From Duncaniella sp. (GTDB taxonomy: Bacteria > Bacteroidota > Bacteroidia > Bacteroidales > Muribaculaceae), in contig JAFLRW010000051.1 in the NCBI GenBank assembly GCA_022511285.1, positions 1-10,925 of the forward strand: a stretch of 10,925 nt of DNA, in the 5' to 3' direction. Under the pieces are notes generated by a model. The model had not been told where the DNA came from. It did no database searches and saw only the letters and a list, made by a program, of their open reading frames with translations. Each line of letters starts with the position of its first letter. Position 1 is the first letter of the stretch. Shown here one piece after another: positions 1 through 6,919 of this stretch. Both the position numbers and the translations under genes were made by a program.

Positions 1-22
1 CTACCAATTCCACCACCCGGAC
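1..22 (-). tRNA. tRNA-Leu, 5' part only (cut by window edge)
   Basis: Read on the minus strand, the first 22 bases give GTCCGGG (5' acceptor strand), TG, and then the D-arm start GTGGAATTGGTAG. The GTGGAATTGGTAG D-arm is typical of bacterial class II tRNA-Leu. The anticodon and 3' half lie left of position 1, so the isoacceptor cannot be named. Only 18 bases separate it from the neighbouring tRNA-Gly, so it is probably the last gene of the same transcript. A tRNA-Ser is less likely from this D-arm. Confidence 0.72.
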
Positions 23-40
23 ATAAGGGATAAAAAATTG

Positions 41-113
41 AGCGAAAAACGGGACTCGAACCCGCGACCCCAACCTTGGCAAGGTTGTGCTCTACCAACT
101 GAGCTATTTTCGC
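41..113 (-). tRNA. tRNA-Gly (anticodon GCC), copy 2 of the operon
   Basis: The minus strand folds into a full 73-nt cloverleaf. It has acceptor GCGAAAA/TTTTCGC, D-stem GCTC/GAGC, anticodon stem CAACC/GGTTG around loop TTGCCAA (anticodon GCC, glycine), and T-arm GCGGG-TTCGAGT-CCCGT with one G-U pair. The discriminator base is U, as usual for bacterial tRNA-Gly. The following bases are CAA, so CCA is not encoded and must be added enzymatically. It is identical base for base to the copy at 166-238. Confidence 0.97.
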
Positions 114-165
114 ATGGCTCTTATCGCTTGGTTTTCGTAAAAATTTTAAAAGTTCTCTTTTGTTG

Positions 166-238
166 AGCGAAAAACGGGACTCGAACCCGCGACCCCAACC
201 TTGGCAAGGTTGTGCTCTACCAACTGAGCTATTTTCGC
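166..238 (-). tRNA. tRNA-Gly (anticodon GCC), copy 1 of the operon
   Basis: This 73-nt cloverleaf is identical to the tRNA at 41-113, offset by exactly 125 bases, with anticodon GCC for glycine codons GGC/GGU. It is the promoter-proximal gene, lying about 45 bases downstream of the minus-strand promoter element at 283-290. The 52-base spacer to the next copy is unlike the sequence flanking either gene, so the duplication now covers little more than the tRNA itself. Confidence 0.97.
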
Positions 239-282
239 GATTCTTTGGTTATTTTCGGAGGCTCTCCCCCGTTTTTGCGATG

Positions 283-314
283 CAAAGTTAGTGACCTTTT
301 CTGAACCGTGCAAA
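283..314 (-). promoter_or_regulatory. Bacteroidetes-type promoter of the tRNA operon
   Basis: On the minus strand there is TTTG (311-314), a 20-base spacer, and TAACTTTG (283-290). This matches the known Bacteroidetes primary sigma consensus of TTTG at -33 and TAnnTTTG at -7. Transcription would begin near 276 and run left into the two tRNA-Gly genes and tRNA-Leu. Both elements match fully and the spacing is the usual one. Confidence 0.8.
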
Positions 315-496
315 CATTTAGTCAAGATTTAACCTCTGTTAACACTTACTATTTCTTTCATTATTCCATACCGCTCTGATTACTAAATTATTGAATAATA
401 AAATTGATTTTTTGATATATTGACTGCAATTTTTACGGGCTGTCTACGTCTAATAATAAGGTAATACAGGAATACAACACACTTCAATGTAACGCA
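315..496. other. Intergenic region upstream of the efflux operon
   Basis: This AT-rich stretch lies between the tRNA promoter and the ABC ATPase gene. It must carry the efflux operon promoter and leader, but I found no full TTTG-N20-TAnnTTTG pair on the plus strand. The nearest candidates, such as TATATTGA near 416, match the -7 element poorly. No strong hairpin, riboswitch core or reading frame was recognised. Confidence 0.5.
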
Positions 497-1186
497 ATGA
501 TTATCGAGCTAAAAGATATCAACAAGTCATATCCCGGAGTTGTGCCCCTCCACGTGCTTAAAGATGTCAATCTGACAATTGAGCGCGGGGAGCTGGTAGC
601 GATTATGGGAGCGTCAGGGTCAGGAAAATCAACACTTCTGAATATCTTAGGCATACTTGACAACTATGACTCCGGTGAATATCGGCTTGACGGAGTGACA
701 ATAAAGGGGCTCACTGAAAATCGGGCAGCCGACTTGCGCAACTATATGATAGGCTTTGTATTTCAGTCATTCAACCTCATCAATTATAAGAACGCCCTTG
801 AAAACGTGGCCCTCCCTCTTTTTTATCGGGGCATATCGCGTCGCAAGCGAAATGCAATGGCCATGGAGCAGCTTGAGCGTATGGGGATGGCCGACCGCGC
901 CACCCACCTGCCCTCCGAGCTCTCAGGCGGACAGAAACAGCGTGTGGCGATAGCTCGTGCGCTCATCACCAATCCCTCCATCCTTCTTGCCGATGAGCCT
1001 ACGGGCGCTCTTGACTCTAAGACATCGAAGGAGGTGATGCAAGTGTTTCGCGACCTCAATGCCGAAGGACGAACCATAGTGATAGTGACACACGATCCCG
1101 GCGTCGGAGAACAGACCAACCGTATCATCCGTATATCCGATGGGCGCATAATCACCCCCGACTCAGCCCTTACGTCACAGAAATGA
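497..1186 (+). CDS. ABC transporter ATP-binding protein (MacB/LolD-type exporter ATPase)
   Basis: This 229-aa cytoplasmic nucleotide-binding subunit hydrolyses ATP to drive the two adjacent permeases. All ABC motifs are intact: Walker A GASGSGKST at residues 38-46, Q-loop Gln90, signature LSGGQ at 142-146, Walker B ILLADEP at 162-168, D-loop ALD at 171-173 and H-loop His199. The length and the GFVFQSFNLI segment fit the LolD/MacB/FtsE group, where the ATPase is either free or fused to the permease; here it is free. The start gives a normal N-terminus (MIIELKDI). The stop overlaps the next start in ATGA at 1183-1186, which implies translational coupling. Function as a tripartite exporter ATPase is inferred from the operon; the substrate is unknown. 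Confidence 0.95.
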   Translation: MIIELKDINKSYPGVVPLHVLKDVNLTIERGELVAIMGASGSGKSTLLNILGILDNYDSGEYRLDGVTIKGLTENRAADLRNYMIGFVFQSFNLINYKNALENVALPLFYRGISRRKRNAMAMEQLERMGMADRATHLPSELSGGQKQRVAIARALITNPSILLADEPTGALDSKTSKEVMQVFRDLNAEGRTIVIVTHDPGVGEQTNRIIRISDGRIITPDSALTSQK

Positions 1187-2406
1187 TTGATCTCCTCACC
1201 GAAATAATGGCCACACTGCGCAACAACAAGATGCGCACTATTCTTACAGGGTTTGCCGTGTCGTGGGGCATATTTCTGCTCATCGTCTTACTGAGTGTGA
1301 GCCGAGGATTGGTTAATGGCATGGATGCAATGTTTGGCTCACGCGATTTTGAGACTATGAGTGTGTCAGGCGGACAGGCCCACAAGCCTTATCGCGGGCT
1401 CAAGGACGACCGTCAGGTGGCACTTCTAACAGATGATCCTGCTATAGTTGAGAGCCGCACCGGCAACCTTACCTCGGGGGTTGCGGCCGCTATGGGCAAC
1501 GACAACGCCGTGGTGTCAACCCAGCGGGATTACATCACTCAAGGTTATCGCGGAGTCTACCCCACAGGGTTGCGGTCAGATGGTGGCACACTCATCAGCG
1601 GACGGTTTATCAACGAGGCCGACATGAGGGAACGGCGCAGAGTGATAGTGATTCATAAGGACAATGCAGAAACCCTCTTCGGCTCCACACCCCCCGTAGG
1701 GCAGATGGTGACTATGTGCGACCTCTCATTTACCGTGGTCGGCACATATTCCCACGAGTGGAACCGCAAATGTTACATCCCCTTCACTACCGCCCGCGGC
1801 CTTGCCGGAGGGAGCGACACGATTGTGGAAATGACCGTTGGCCTTCACGGGCTCTCAACCCTTGACGAAGGGATGCGGGCCGAGGAGGAGGTGCGCACAG
1901 CACTGGGCAACCGCCACAGTTTTGCCTCTGACGATAGGAGTGCCCTGCGCATCTGGAATAGGCTCACTCAGCATCTCACCACATCAACGGCCATGGATAT
2001 GTTGCGGATAGCGGTGTGGATAATCGGAATGCTCACCATGCTGTCAGGCATCGTCGGGGTGAGCAACATAATGTTTGTGTCAGTGCGTGAGCGCACTCAC
2101 GAGATAGGCATCCGCCGCGCCATTGGAGCCAGGCCGGGTGCCATTTTGCGACAGATTATCCTTGAAAGCGTGGCAATAACCACCATATTCGGATATATGG
2201 GTATAGTGCTGGGTGTGGGGCTCGCAGCATTGATAGGAAATGCCACCGAGGGGATGAACCCTCAGATAATCCTCGACCCGTCCATCGACATCTCGACGGC
2301 GCTTGAAGTCACCATTGTATTGATAGCGGCAGGCGCACTGGCCGGACTGTTCCCGGCGCTCAAATCACTTAAAATCAAACCCGTAGAGGCCCTTAGAGAC
2401 GAATAG
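1183..2406 (+). CDS. ABC transporter permease, MacB/FtsX family (first of two)
   Basis: This 407-aa inner-membrane permease has the MacB layout. It has an N-terminal cytoplasmic stretch, TM1 at about 22-39, a large periplasmic MacB_PCD-type domain at about 45-265, then three C-terminal helices at about 275-298, 331-351 and 373-391 forming the FtsX domain. The family hallmarks are ERTHEIGIRRAIGA at 303-316, the cytoplasmic loop that couples to the ATPase, and PALKSLKIKPVEALR at the C-terminus. MacB-type permeases act as mechanotransmitters, using ATP-driven motions to push periplasmic substrate into a TolC channel. It has no fused ATPase domain; that role is filled by the preceding gene. It is related to, but clearly diverged from, the next permease, which suggests a heterodimer. 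Confidence 0.93.
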   Translation: MIDLLTEIMATLRNNKMRTILTGFAVSWGIFLLIVLLSVSRGLVNGMDAMFGSRDFETMSVSGGQAHKPYRGLKDDRQVALLTDDPAIVESRTGNLTSGVAAAMGNDNAVVSTQRDYITQGYRGVYPTGLRSDGGTLISGRFINEADMRERRRVIVIHKDNAETLFGSTPPVGQMVTMCDLSFTVVGTYSHEWNRKCYIPFTTARGLAGGSDTIVEMTVGLHGLSTLDEGMRAEEEVRTALGNRHSFASDDRSALRIWNRLTQHLTTSTAMDMLRIAVWIIGMLTMLSGIVGVSNIMFVSVRERTHEIGIRRAIGARPGAILRQIILESVAITTIFGYMGIVLGVGLAALIGNATEGMNPQIILDPSIDISTALEVTIVLIAAGALAGLFPALKSLKIKPVEALRDE

Positions 2407-2413
2407 CAGCGAT

Positions 2414-3658
2414 ATGAGACTCACTATACTTGACATAGACAACTGGCGCGAGATAGGGACTACTCTGTCGCAAAACAAGACACGCACCTTTCTGACCGGA
2501 TTCGGCATCTTCTGGGGCACAGCCATCCTTGCTCTCCTCATAGGCGGAGGCGACGGGCTTAAACACTTTATGAGCCGCAACTTTGAGGGATTTGCCACCA
2601 ACGTAGGAGCAATCTTCCCGGGAAAAACATCCAAATCGTTTGCCGGTTTCAACAAAGGCATGCCATTGGAGCTCAACATTAAAGATGTGGCAGACATCCG
2701 CCTCGCCATCCCTGAAATAGACTGCTCGTCGGCCGTCAACACGCTGCGATGCAACGCACTATACGGACAAAACAAGTCTGCCGTGCAGATAACGGGCGTA
2801 GAGGAACAGTATAGCGAACTGTTTGCTCCGATAATCTATGAAGGGCGCTTCATCAACGGCGCTGATAATGCCGAGGCGCGCAAGGTGTGCGTGTTGGGGC
2901 TCGACGTGTCGCGCGACCTCTTTGGCTCCGGGTCGCCTTTAGGGAGGGAGGTAGACTTGAACGGCATCTACTACAAGGTGGTGGGAGTAGTGGGTCAGAC
3001 ATCCGAAGTGCAGATTGGAGCGAAGATGGATCAAAGTGTCTTTATTCCATACAATTCTATGCGGCTCTCCTACAACCTCGGCAAGAAAGTGGACTTTTTT
3101 ATGATGGCCCTCAAACAAGGCTATGCTCCGGGGGATTATGAATATATCCTGCGCCGCATCATTTCCAACAACCATCCTGTGGCCCCAGACGACAAGGCAG
3201 CCTTCTTCTTCTTCGATATTTCCGAGCAGTTCAAAATGGTTGACAACCTCTTTGCAGGCATAACGTTTCTCTCGCTCTTCGTAGGCATCGGCACACTCCT
3301 ATCGGGCATCATAGGCGTGGGAAACATAATGTGGATTATAGTGCGCGAGCGCACACACGAGATAGGCATTCGCCGAGCGCTTGGCGCCAAGCCGCGCGAC
3401 ATCATCACTCAGATTCTCTCCGAGAGTATGGTGCTCACGGTCATTGGCGGTATGGCCGGCATAACACTGGCCGTGGCAATATTGGGCGGCGCTGAAGTGC
3501 TGACAGCCGGACCCGGAGGCACCCTCGGATTCCAGCTCTCGTTTTCACAGGCCACAGGCATCTTGTCCACATTTCTCGTGCTCGGGACTGCCGCCGGCAT
3601 CATCCCGGCGCTAAAGGCCATGAACATAAAGCCCATAGAGGCGCTTAACGATAAATAA
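2414..3658 (+). CDS. ABC transporter permease, MacB/FtsX family (second of two)
   Basis: This 414-aa inner-membrane permease shares the architecture of its upstream neighbour: TM1 at about 27-43, a periplasmic MacB_PCD-type domain at about 50-270, and helices at about 281-304, 337-358 and 381-398. The coupling motif ERTHEIGIRRALGA spans 312-325, and the C-terminus carries PALKAMNIKPIEALN. Its N-terminal motif QNKTRTFLTGFGIFWG parallels NNKMRTILTGFAVSWG in the first permease, so the pair arose by an old duplication. It starts 7 bases after the upstream stop. The periplasmic domains differ far more than the membrane motifs, which fits two non-equivalent halves of one exporter. Confidence 0.93.
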   Translation: MRLTILDIDNWREIGTTLSQNKTRTFLTGFGIFWGTAILALLIGGGDGLKHFMSRNFEGFATNVGAIFPGKTSKSFAGFNKGMPLELNIKDVADIRLAIPEIDCSSAVNTLRCNALYGQNKSAVQITGVEEQYSELFAPIIYEGRFINGADNAEARKVCVLGLDVSRDLFGSGSPLGREVDLNGIYYKVVGVVGQTSEVQIGAKMDQSVFIPYNSMRLSYNLGKKVDFFMMALKQGYAPGDYEYILRRIISNNHPVAPDDKAAFFFFDISEQFKMVDNLFAGITFLSLFVGIGTLLSGIIGVGNIMWIIVRERTHEIGIRRALGAKPRDIITQILSESMVLTVIGGMAGITLAVAILGGAEVLTAGPGGTLGFQLSFSQATGILSTFLVLGTAAGIIPALKAMNIKPIEALNDK

Positions 3659-3673
3659 CTCAATAGCATAAAT

Positions 3674-4780
3674 ATGAAAAAAGCAATACGAATACTAATA
3701 TGGCTGCTCGTCGGAGCCCTGTTTATAGGCACATTTGTCTACCTCTTCATGAAATCACGTCCGAAGGAGACTGTCTATGAGACGGTGATTCCGCAAGTGA
3801 TGGATATCAGCCGCTCCACGGTGTTGACCGGCAAGATTGAGCCGCGCGATGAGATTGAAATCAAGCCGCAGGTGTCAGGAATCATCTCTGAAATCAATGT
3901 CGAAGCCGGTGACTATGTCAAGGAGGGGGATATAGTGGCTCGCATTAAGATTGTGCCCGACGAAGGGCAGCTCTCTGCCGCTGTGGCCCGTGTGGAGAAC
4001 GCACGTATAAGTCTGGCCGATGCCCGCACCCGCCACGAGCGCAACACCCTGCTCCTTGACAAGAAAGTGATTAGCCGCGAGGAGTTTGACACATCGCAAA
4101 CTGCCCTCGCCCAAGCAGAATCAGAGCTTAAGGCCGCCGAGGATGCCTATTCGATAGTGAAGGAGGGAGTGTCACGCTCAAATGCCTCGGAGAGCAACAC
4201 ACTCGTCAGAGCTACCATCACCGGATTGGTGCTCGATGTGCCGGTCAAAGTGGGCTCATCCGTAATCCAATCAAACACATTCAACGACGGTACGACTATA
4301 GCTTCTGTCGCCGATATGAATAATCTCATATTCAAAGGCAAGGTGGATGAAACTGAAGTCGGACTCCTGTCCGTTGGCCAACCGATGGAGATTTCAGTAG
4401 GCGCCCTGCCCGACCTTCTTCTGATGGCAACCATTGAGACCATCGCCCCAAAAGGCACTGAGACCAACGGAGCAAACACCTTTGAAATCAAAGGTGCCAT
4501 CACGGTCCCCGAGGGAGTGGAGCTTCGTGCCGGATATAGCGCCAACGCCTCCGTGCAGCTTAGCCGGGCCGATAGGGTCCTCGCTGTGCCTGAACGAGTT
4601 GTGGAGTGGTCGGGAGATTCCACTTTTGTGTATGTTATGTCAGACTCCACGTCATCGCCCGCGCGCTATGACCGACAAGCAATCACCACCGGGATATCAG
4701 ACGGAATAAACATAGAAGTCAAATCAGGAATCGAGCAATCAACTCGCCTGCGCGGAACACCCCTCAGCGAAAAACGATAA
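3674..4780 (+). CDS. Periplasmic adaptor (membrane fusion) protein, MacA/HlyD-type
   Basis: This 368-aa adaptor should bridge the MacB-type permeases and the TolC-type channel. The parts in order are: an N-terminal membrane anchor at 8-26 with positively charged MKK before it, the first lipoyl half at about 58-93 (QVSGIISEINVEAGDYVKEGD), a coiled-coil hairpin at about 97-165, the second lipoyl half at about 175-213, a beta-barrel at about 214-297 and a membrane-proximal domain at about 298-365. The tip of the hairpin carries the R-x3-L-x6-S pattern (Arg123, Leu127, Ser134) known from MacA and AcrA adaptors to contact TolC. The anchor is a helix, with no lipobox cysteine. It lies 15 bases after the second permease and ends a little short of typical MacA proteins. 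Confidence 0.93.
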   Translation: MKKAIRILIWLLVGALFIGTFVYLFMKSRPKETVYETVIPQVMDISRSTVLTGKIEPRDEIEIKPQVSGIISEINVEAGDYVKEGDIVARIKIVPDEGQLSAAVARVENARISLADARTRHERNTLLLDKKVISREEFDTSQTALAQAESELKAAEDAYSIVKEGVSRSNASESNTLVRATITGLVLDVPVKVGSSVIQSNTFNDGTTIASVADMNNLIFKGKVDETEVGLLSVGQPMEISVGALPDLLLMATIETIAPKGTETNGANTFEIKGAITVPEGVELRAGYSANASVQLSRADRVLAVPERVVEWSGDSTFVYVMSDSTSSPARYDRQAITTGISDGINIEVKSGIEQSTRLRGTPLSEKR

Positions 4781-4833
4781 TCACCCCTCACATCATCTTA
4801 ATCCCTACCCTTCTGTCAACACGAAGCATAAAT

Positions 4834-6129
4834 ATGACACGCCTGCTCATCACACTCATCATAGCATCTGTGAGCCTCCACTCTCAGGCCGACGCCTGGA
4901 GTCTTGACAGCTGCATCACTTATGCCATAAGCCATAACATTTCCGTGCGCTCGGCACAGCTCGACAATCTTGGAGCTCACCTCGCAGTCACTGAGGCGAA
5001 AGACCGCTTTCTTCCCACCCTAAATGCCGGAGCTCAGCAAAGCTGGGATTTCGGGCGCTCATTGACATCTGACAACACCTATGCCAACCGAAACATCTCC
5101 AACTTCGGATGGAGCGTACAGCTTTCGCTGCCAATATTTCAGGGGCTCAGTGCCTTGCGTCAGCTCCGCCAGGCTGAAGCCGCCAGTCGTGCCGGCGAGC
5201 TGCAATCACTTGCCGTGGCAGACGAAGTGACACTCTCAGTGATGAGTCTTTACCTGCAAGCGCTATACAATCGCGAGCTGCTCGCAGTCTCACGCGAACA
5301 ACTCCGCCTCACCACCACTCAACTTGAACGCCAGGAAGCCCTATTGGAAGCCGGGAAAGTGCCGGAGGTCGACGTAATCCAAGCCCGCGCACAAGTGGCC
5401 ACAGCCGAGGTTGACACGGTCAATGCCGCCAATAATCTGAGACTTTCGCTCATCGACCTGGCGCAGGCACTCGAGATCAAAAACACCGACGAGTTTGACA
5501 TCTCCCCCCTACCCGACTCGGAAACCGCCCCGATACTTATTTCGCTCAGCGAGGCTACGGACAGAGCGTTAGGAGGATATTCAAGCATCTTGGCCGCACG
5601 GGCCAGAGTAGAGTCAGCCGACCGCGCCGTTGACCTTGCCCGCTCAGGCTATCTGCCCCGTCTGTCGTTCAACGCTGGTCTGGGAGATAGCTATTATCGA
5701 ATGTCAGGGCTCTACAACAACTCCTTCTCGCGACAAATGCGCGATAATTTCTCGAAAACATTAGGCTTTACTCTTCAGATTCCGATATTTGACGCATTCT
5801 CCACTCGCAACAGCATCCGTCGGGCACAACTTAACCGCCGCAGCGCAAATCTCGACTTGGAGCGGTGTGAAAGCGACCTCCGCAAAGCTGTAGAGCAAGC
5901 CTGGACACAGGCCGACGGGGCCCGAAAAAAACTTGACGCCTCAATCATTGCCGCCGAGGCTTCAAAAGCCGCCCTCGATGCTATGACTGAAAAATATACC
6001 TATGGCAAAGCAAATGCCTCGGAATGGGAACAGACCCGCTCCAACTATATCACATCACTCGCAGAACAGACACGAGCCAAATACGAAACTATCCTCCGCA
6101 CCCGCATCCTTAATTTCTACGCCCGCTGA
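4834..6129 (+). CDS. TolC-family outer-membrane efflux channel
   Basis: This 431-aa outer-membrane factor forms the exit duct for the exporter encoded upstream. A Sec signal peptide covers about residues 1-21 (hydrophobic LLITLIIASVSL, cleavage after ADA). Two internally similar OEP repeats follow. In the first, WSLDSCITYAISHNISVRS at 22-40 starts the helical part, a strand segment at about 62-102 ends in LSLPIFQG, and long helices run through about 215. In the second, helices from about 234 lead to a strand segment at about 276-319 ending in LQIPIFD, then helices to the end. LPIFQG and IPIFDAF mark the helix-strand junction typical of TolC proteins. It is the last gene of the operon, after a 53-base gap with no visible terminator. 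There is no N-terminal lipoprotein cysteine. Confidence 0.94.
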   Translation: MTRLLITLIIASVSLHSQADAWSLDSCITYAISHNISVRSAQLDNLGAHLAVTEAKDRFLPTLNAGAQQSWDFGRSLTSDNTYANRNISNFGWSVQLSLPIFQGLSALRQLRQAEAASRAGELQSLAVADEVTLSVMSLYLQALYNRELLAVSREQLRLTTTQLERQEALLEAGKVPEVDVIQARAQVATAEVDTVNAANNLRLSLIDLAQALEIKNTDEFDISPLPDSETAPILISLSEATDRALGGYSSILAARARVESADRAVDLARSGYLPRLSFNAGLGDSYYRMSGLYNNSFSRQMRDNFSKTLGFTLQIPIFDAFSTRNSIRRAQLNRRSANLDLERCESDLRKAVEQAWTQADGARKKLDASIIAAEASKAALDAMTEKYTYGKANASEWEQTRSNYITSLAEQTRAKYETILRTRILNFYAR

Positions 6130-6176
6130 TTCAACTCAGCTAAAACAAGGAGAGCCCACCTTTTTGTGGAATCGCG

Positions 6177-6548
6177 TTATCGGAACAGGGCTCGGCCGCT
6201 CCACACGGCAAGGATGCCACATAAAATGCTTGCTGCCAGATAAAGCGTAAATGTGCCCCAATCGCCCTTGCTCACCATCATCCACATTTCGTTGGCAAAG
6301 GTAGAGAAGGTGGTAAATCCCCCGCAAAAGCCGGTGATAAATAGCAGGCTCTGTGTGGCCGAAAGCATATTTCCCCTCTCCATTAGTCCGAACAGAGCAC
6401 CCACTAAAAAACAGCCAATTACGTTGACTATAAACGTACCCATAGGAAGCCCCCCTTGAAATGCGCAGGTGGCCCATCTATTAATCAAAAACCGTCCGCA
6501 AGTGCCTAAAAACCCGCCGGCCCCGGCTATTAACATCATTTTTATCAT
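6177..6548 (-). CDS. crcB: CrcB/Fluc fluoride ion channel
   Basis: This 123-aa integral membrane protein belongs to the CrcB (Fluc) family. These are dual-topology dimers that let fluoride leave the cytoplasm and so protect enolase and pyrophosphatase. Four hydrophobic segments are visible at about 2-20, 34-56, 64-86 and 99-119. Family marks are GAGGFLGTCGRF near the N-terminus, GTFIVNVIGCF at 37-47 (the Asn-containing TM2), and GFCGGFTTFSTF at about 73-84, which holds the pore-lining Phe residues and the central Na+ site. The length is standard for the family and all key motifs are present. It is a single-gene unit converging on the efflux operon, with 47 bases between the two stops. Confidence 0.96.
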   Translation of the reverse strand: MIKMMLIAGAGGFLGTCGRFLINRWATCAFQGGLPMGTFIVNVIGCFLVGALFGLMERGNMLSATQSLLFITGFCGGFTTFSTFANEMWMMVSKGDWGTFTLYLAASILCGILAVWSGRALFR

Positions 6549-6567
6549 TGTCCTTCGAATTTGTCGG

Positions 6568-6599
6568 CAAAGTTAGACAAAAAACCGCGTTAGCACAAT
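6568..6599 (-). promoter_or_regulatory. Bacteroidetes-type promoter of crcB
   Basis: On the minus strand, ATTG (6596-6599) is followed by a 20-base spacer and TAACTTTG (6568-6575), a full match to the -7 consensus TAnnTTTG and three of four bases at -33. The element and spacer length are the same as at the tRNA promoter at 283-314. Transcription would begin near 6561, giving a leader of only about 13 bases before the crcB start, too short for a riboswitch. Confidence 0.72.
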
Positions 6600-6649
6600 A
6601 TTTACCGGCTTCTTGACATCATTCGTGAAAGCGCCATCCTGAGGGGTCC

Positions 6650-6667
6650 GGGCACATTAATGAGCCC
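6650..6667. promoter_or_regulatory. Operator-like dyad
   Basis: GGGCACATTAATGAGCCC is symmetric at 8 of 9 position pairs; only the A/A pair breaks the palindrome. It sits about 60 bases before the right-facing -7 element and about 50 bases before the crcB -33 element. It could bind a dimeric regulator of either gene. No regulator is encoded nearby, so this rests on symmetry and position alone. Confidence 0.3.
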
Positions 6668-6728
6668 ATCTTCAAGACCGAAACAATATTTTATTGTAAT
6701 TTTTTATTATTTTTGAAAAGATTTTTAT

Positions 6729-6736
6729 TACTTTTG
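6729..6736 (+). promoter_or_regulatory. Likely -7 element of the fimbrial operon promoter
   Basis: TACTTTTG matches TAnnTTTG fully and is followed by an AT-rich initial transcribed region. No TTTG sits at the usual distance upstream; the positions about 20 bases before it read TATT, and the nearest TTTG (6712-6715) is only 13 bases away. The promoter may therefore be weak or need an activator. Transcription would start near 6743, leaving a leader of about 175 bases. Confidence 0.55.
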
Positions 6737-6821
6737 TACTCGTAAAATTATAAACACTTATAAAAATTGAATATTAAGAGCTAAAATCAATAATATAATT
6801 GCTCATAATGCTAAAGGCACA

Positions 6822-6874
6822 GCACTAAATCGGTTGGTATTTAGTGTGCTATTGCTGTATAAAACCAGATAGCA
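6822..6874 (+). other. Two adjacent leader hairpins with complementary loops
   Basis: Hairpin 1 pairs GCACTAAAT (6822-6830) with ATTTAGTGT (6839-6847), nine pairs including one G-U, closing the loop CGGTTGGT. Hairpin 2 pairs TGCTGT (6853-6858) with ATAGCA (6869-6874), six pairs including one G-U, closing ATAAAACCAG. The loops can pair as GGTT with AACC, or UUGGU with ACCAG. No U-run follows, so neither is an intrinsic terminator. They lie in the predicted untranslated leader, 45-100 bases before the first fimbrial start. Confidence 0.4.
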
Positions 6875-6919
6875 TCAATGAGCCGGTAGGAAACACCCTG
6901 CTGTAACATATAACGGAAT

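Larger units (their letters stand above)
6603..6888. repeat. Imperfect 14-bp inverted repeat enclosing the fimbrial promoter
   Basis: The left arm (6603-6616) reads TACCGGCTTCTTGA on the plus strand. The right arm (6875-6888), read on the minus strand, is TACCGGCTCATTGA. They match at 12 of 14 positions, with the first 8 perfect. The arms enclose the right-facing -7 element at 6729 and leave the crcB promoter just outside. This layout resembles invertible promoters of Bacteroidales surface-structure genes. An 8-bp match alone is expected by chance in a region this size, so the call is tentative. No recombinase gene is visible in the window. Confidence 0.35.
6549..6919. other. Divergent control region between crcB and the fimbrial genes
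   Basis: This 371-base gene-free region is strongly AT-rich from about 6680 to 6800. From left to right it holds the crcB promoter (minus strand), the left arm of an inverted repeat, an 18-bp dyad, a plus-strand TAnnTTTG element, and a leader of about 175 bases with two hairpins that overlaps the right arm of the inverted repeat. No reading frame of convincing length or RNA gene of known class was recognised. Confidence 0.7.

Noticed and set aside
41..238. The tRNA genes as an attachment site for an integrated element
   Set aside because: No integrase, no direct repeat of a tRNA 3' end elsewhere in the window and no compositional break were seen; the duplicate is a complete tRNA gene.
400..440. 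TTTTTTGATATATTGAC as a promoter for the efflux operon
   Set aside because: The TATATTGA element does not match TAnnTTTG and no TTTG lies at the required distance.
1183..3658. The two permease genes as one gene split by a frameshift
   Set aside because: Each has its own start, TM1, periplasmic domain, coupling motif and C-terminal motif, so they are two complete paralogues.
4147..4650. 167-aa open frame on the minus strand inside the adaptor gene
   Set aside because: It is antisense to a clear HlyD-type gene and its composition is low in hydrophobic pattern and motifs; a shadow frame.
6156..6169. CCAC-CTTTTT-GTGG hairpin between the TolC-type gene and crcB as a terminator
   Set aside because: The stem is only 4 bp and no U-run follows on either strand, so it is too weak to call.
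6600..6660. GATGG-containing stretch upstream of crcB on the minus strand, reminiscent of part of the fluoride riboswitch
   Set aside because: Only a few bases match, the pseudoknot partners are not visible, and the stretch lies upstream of the likely promoter.
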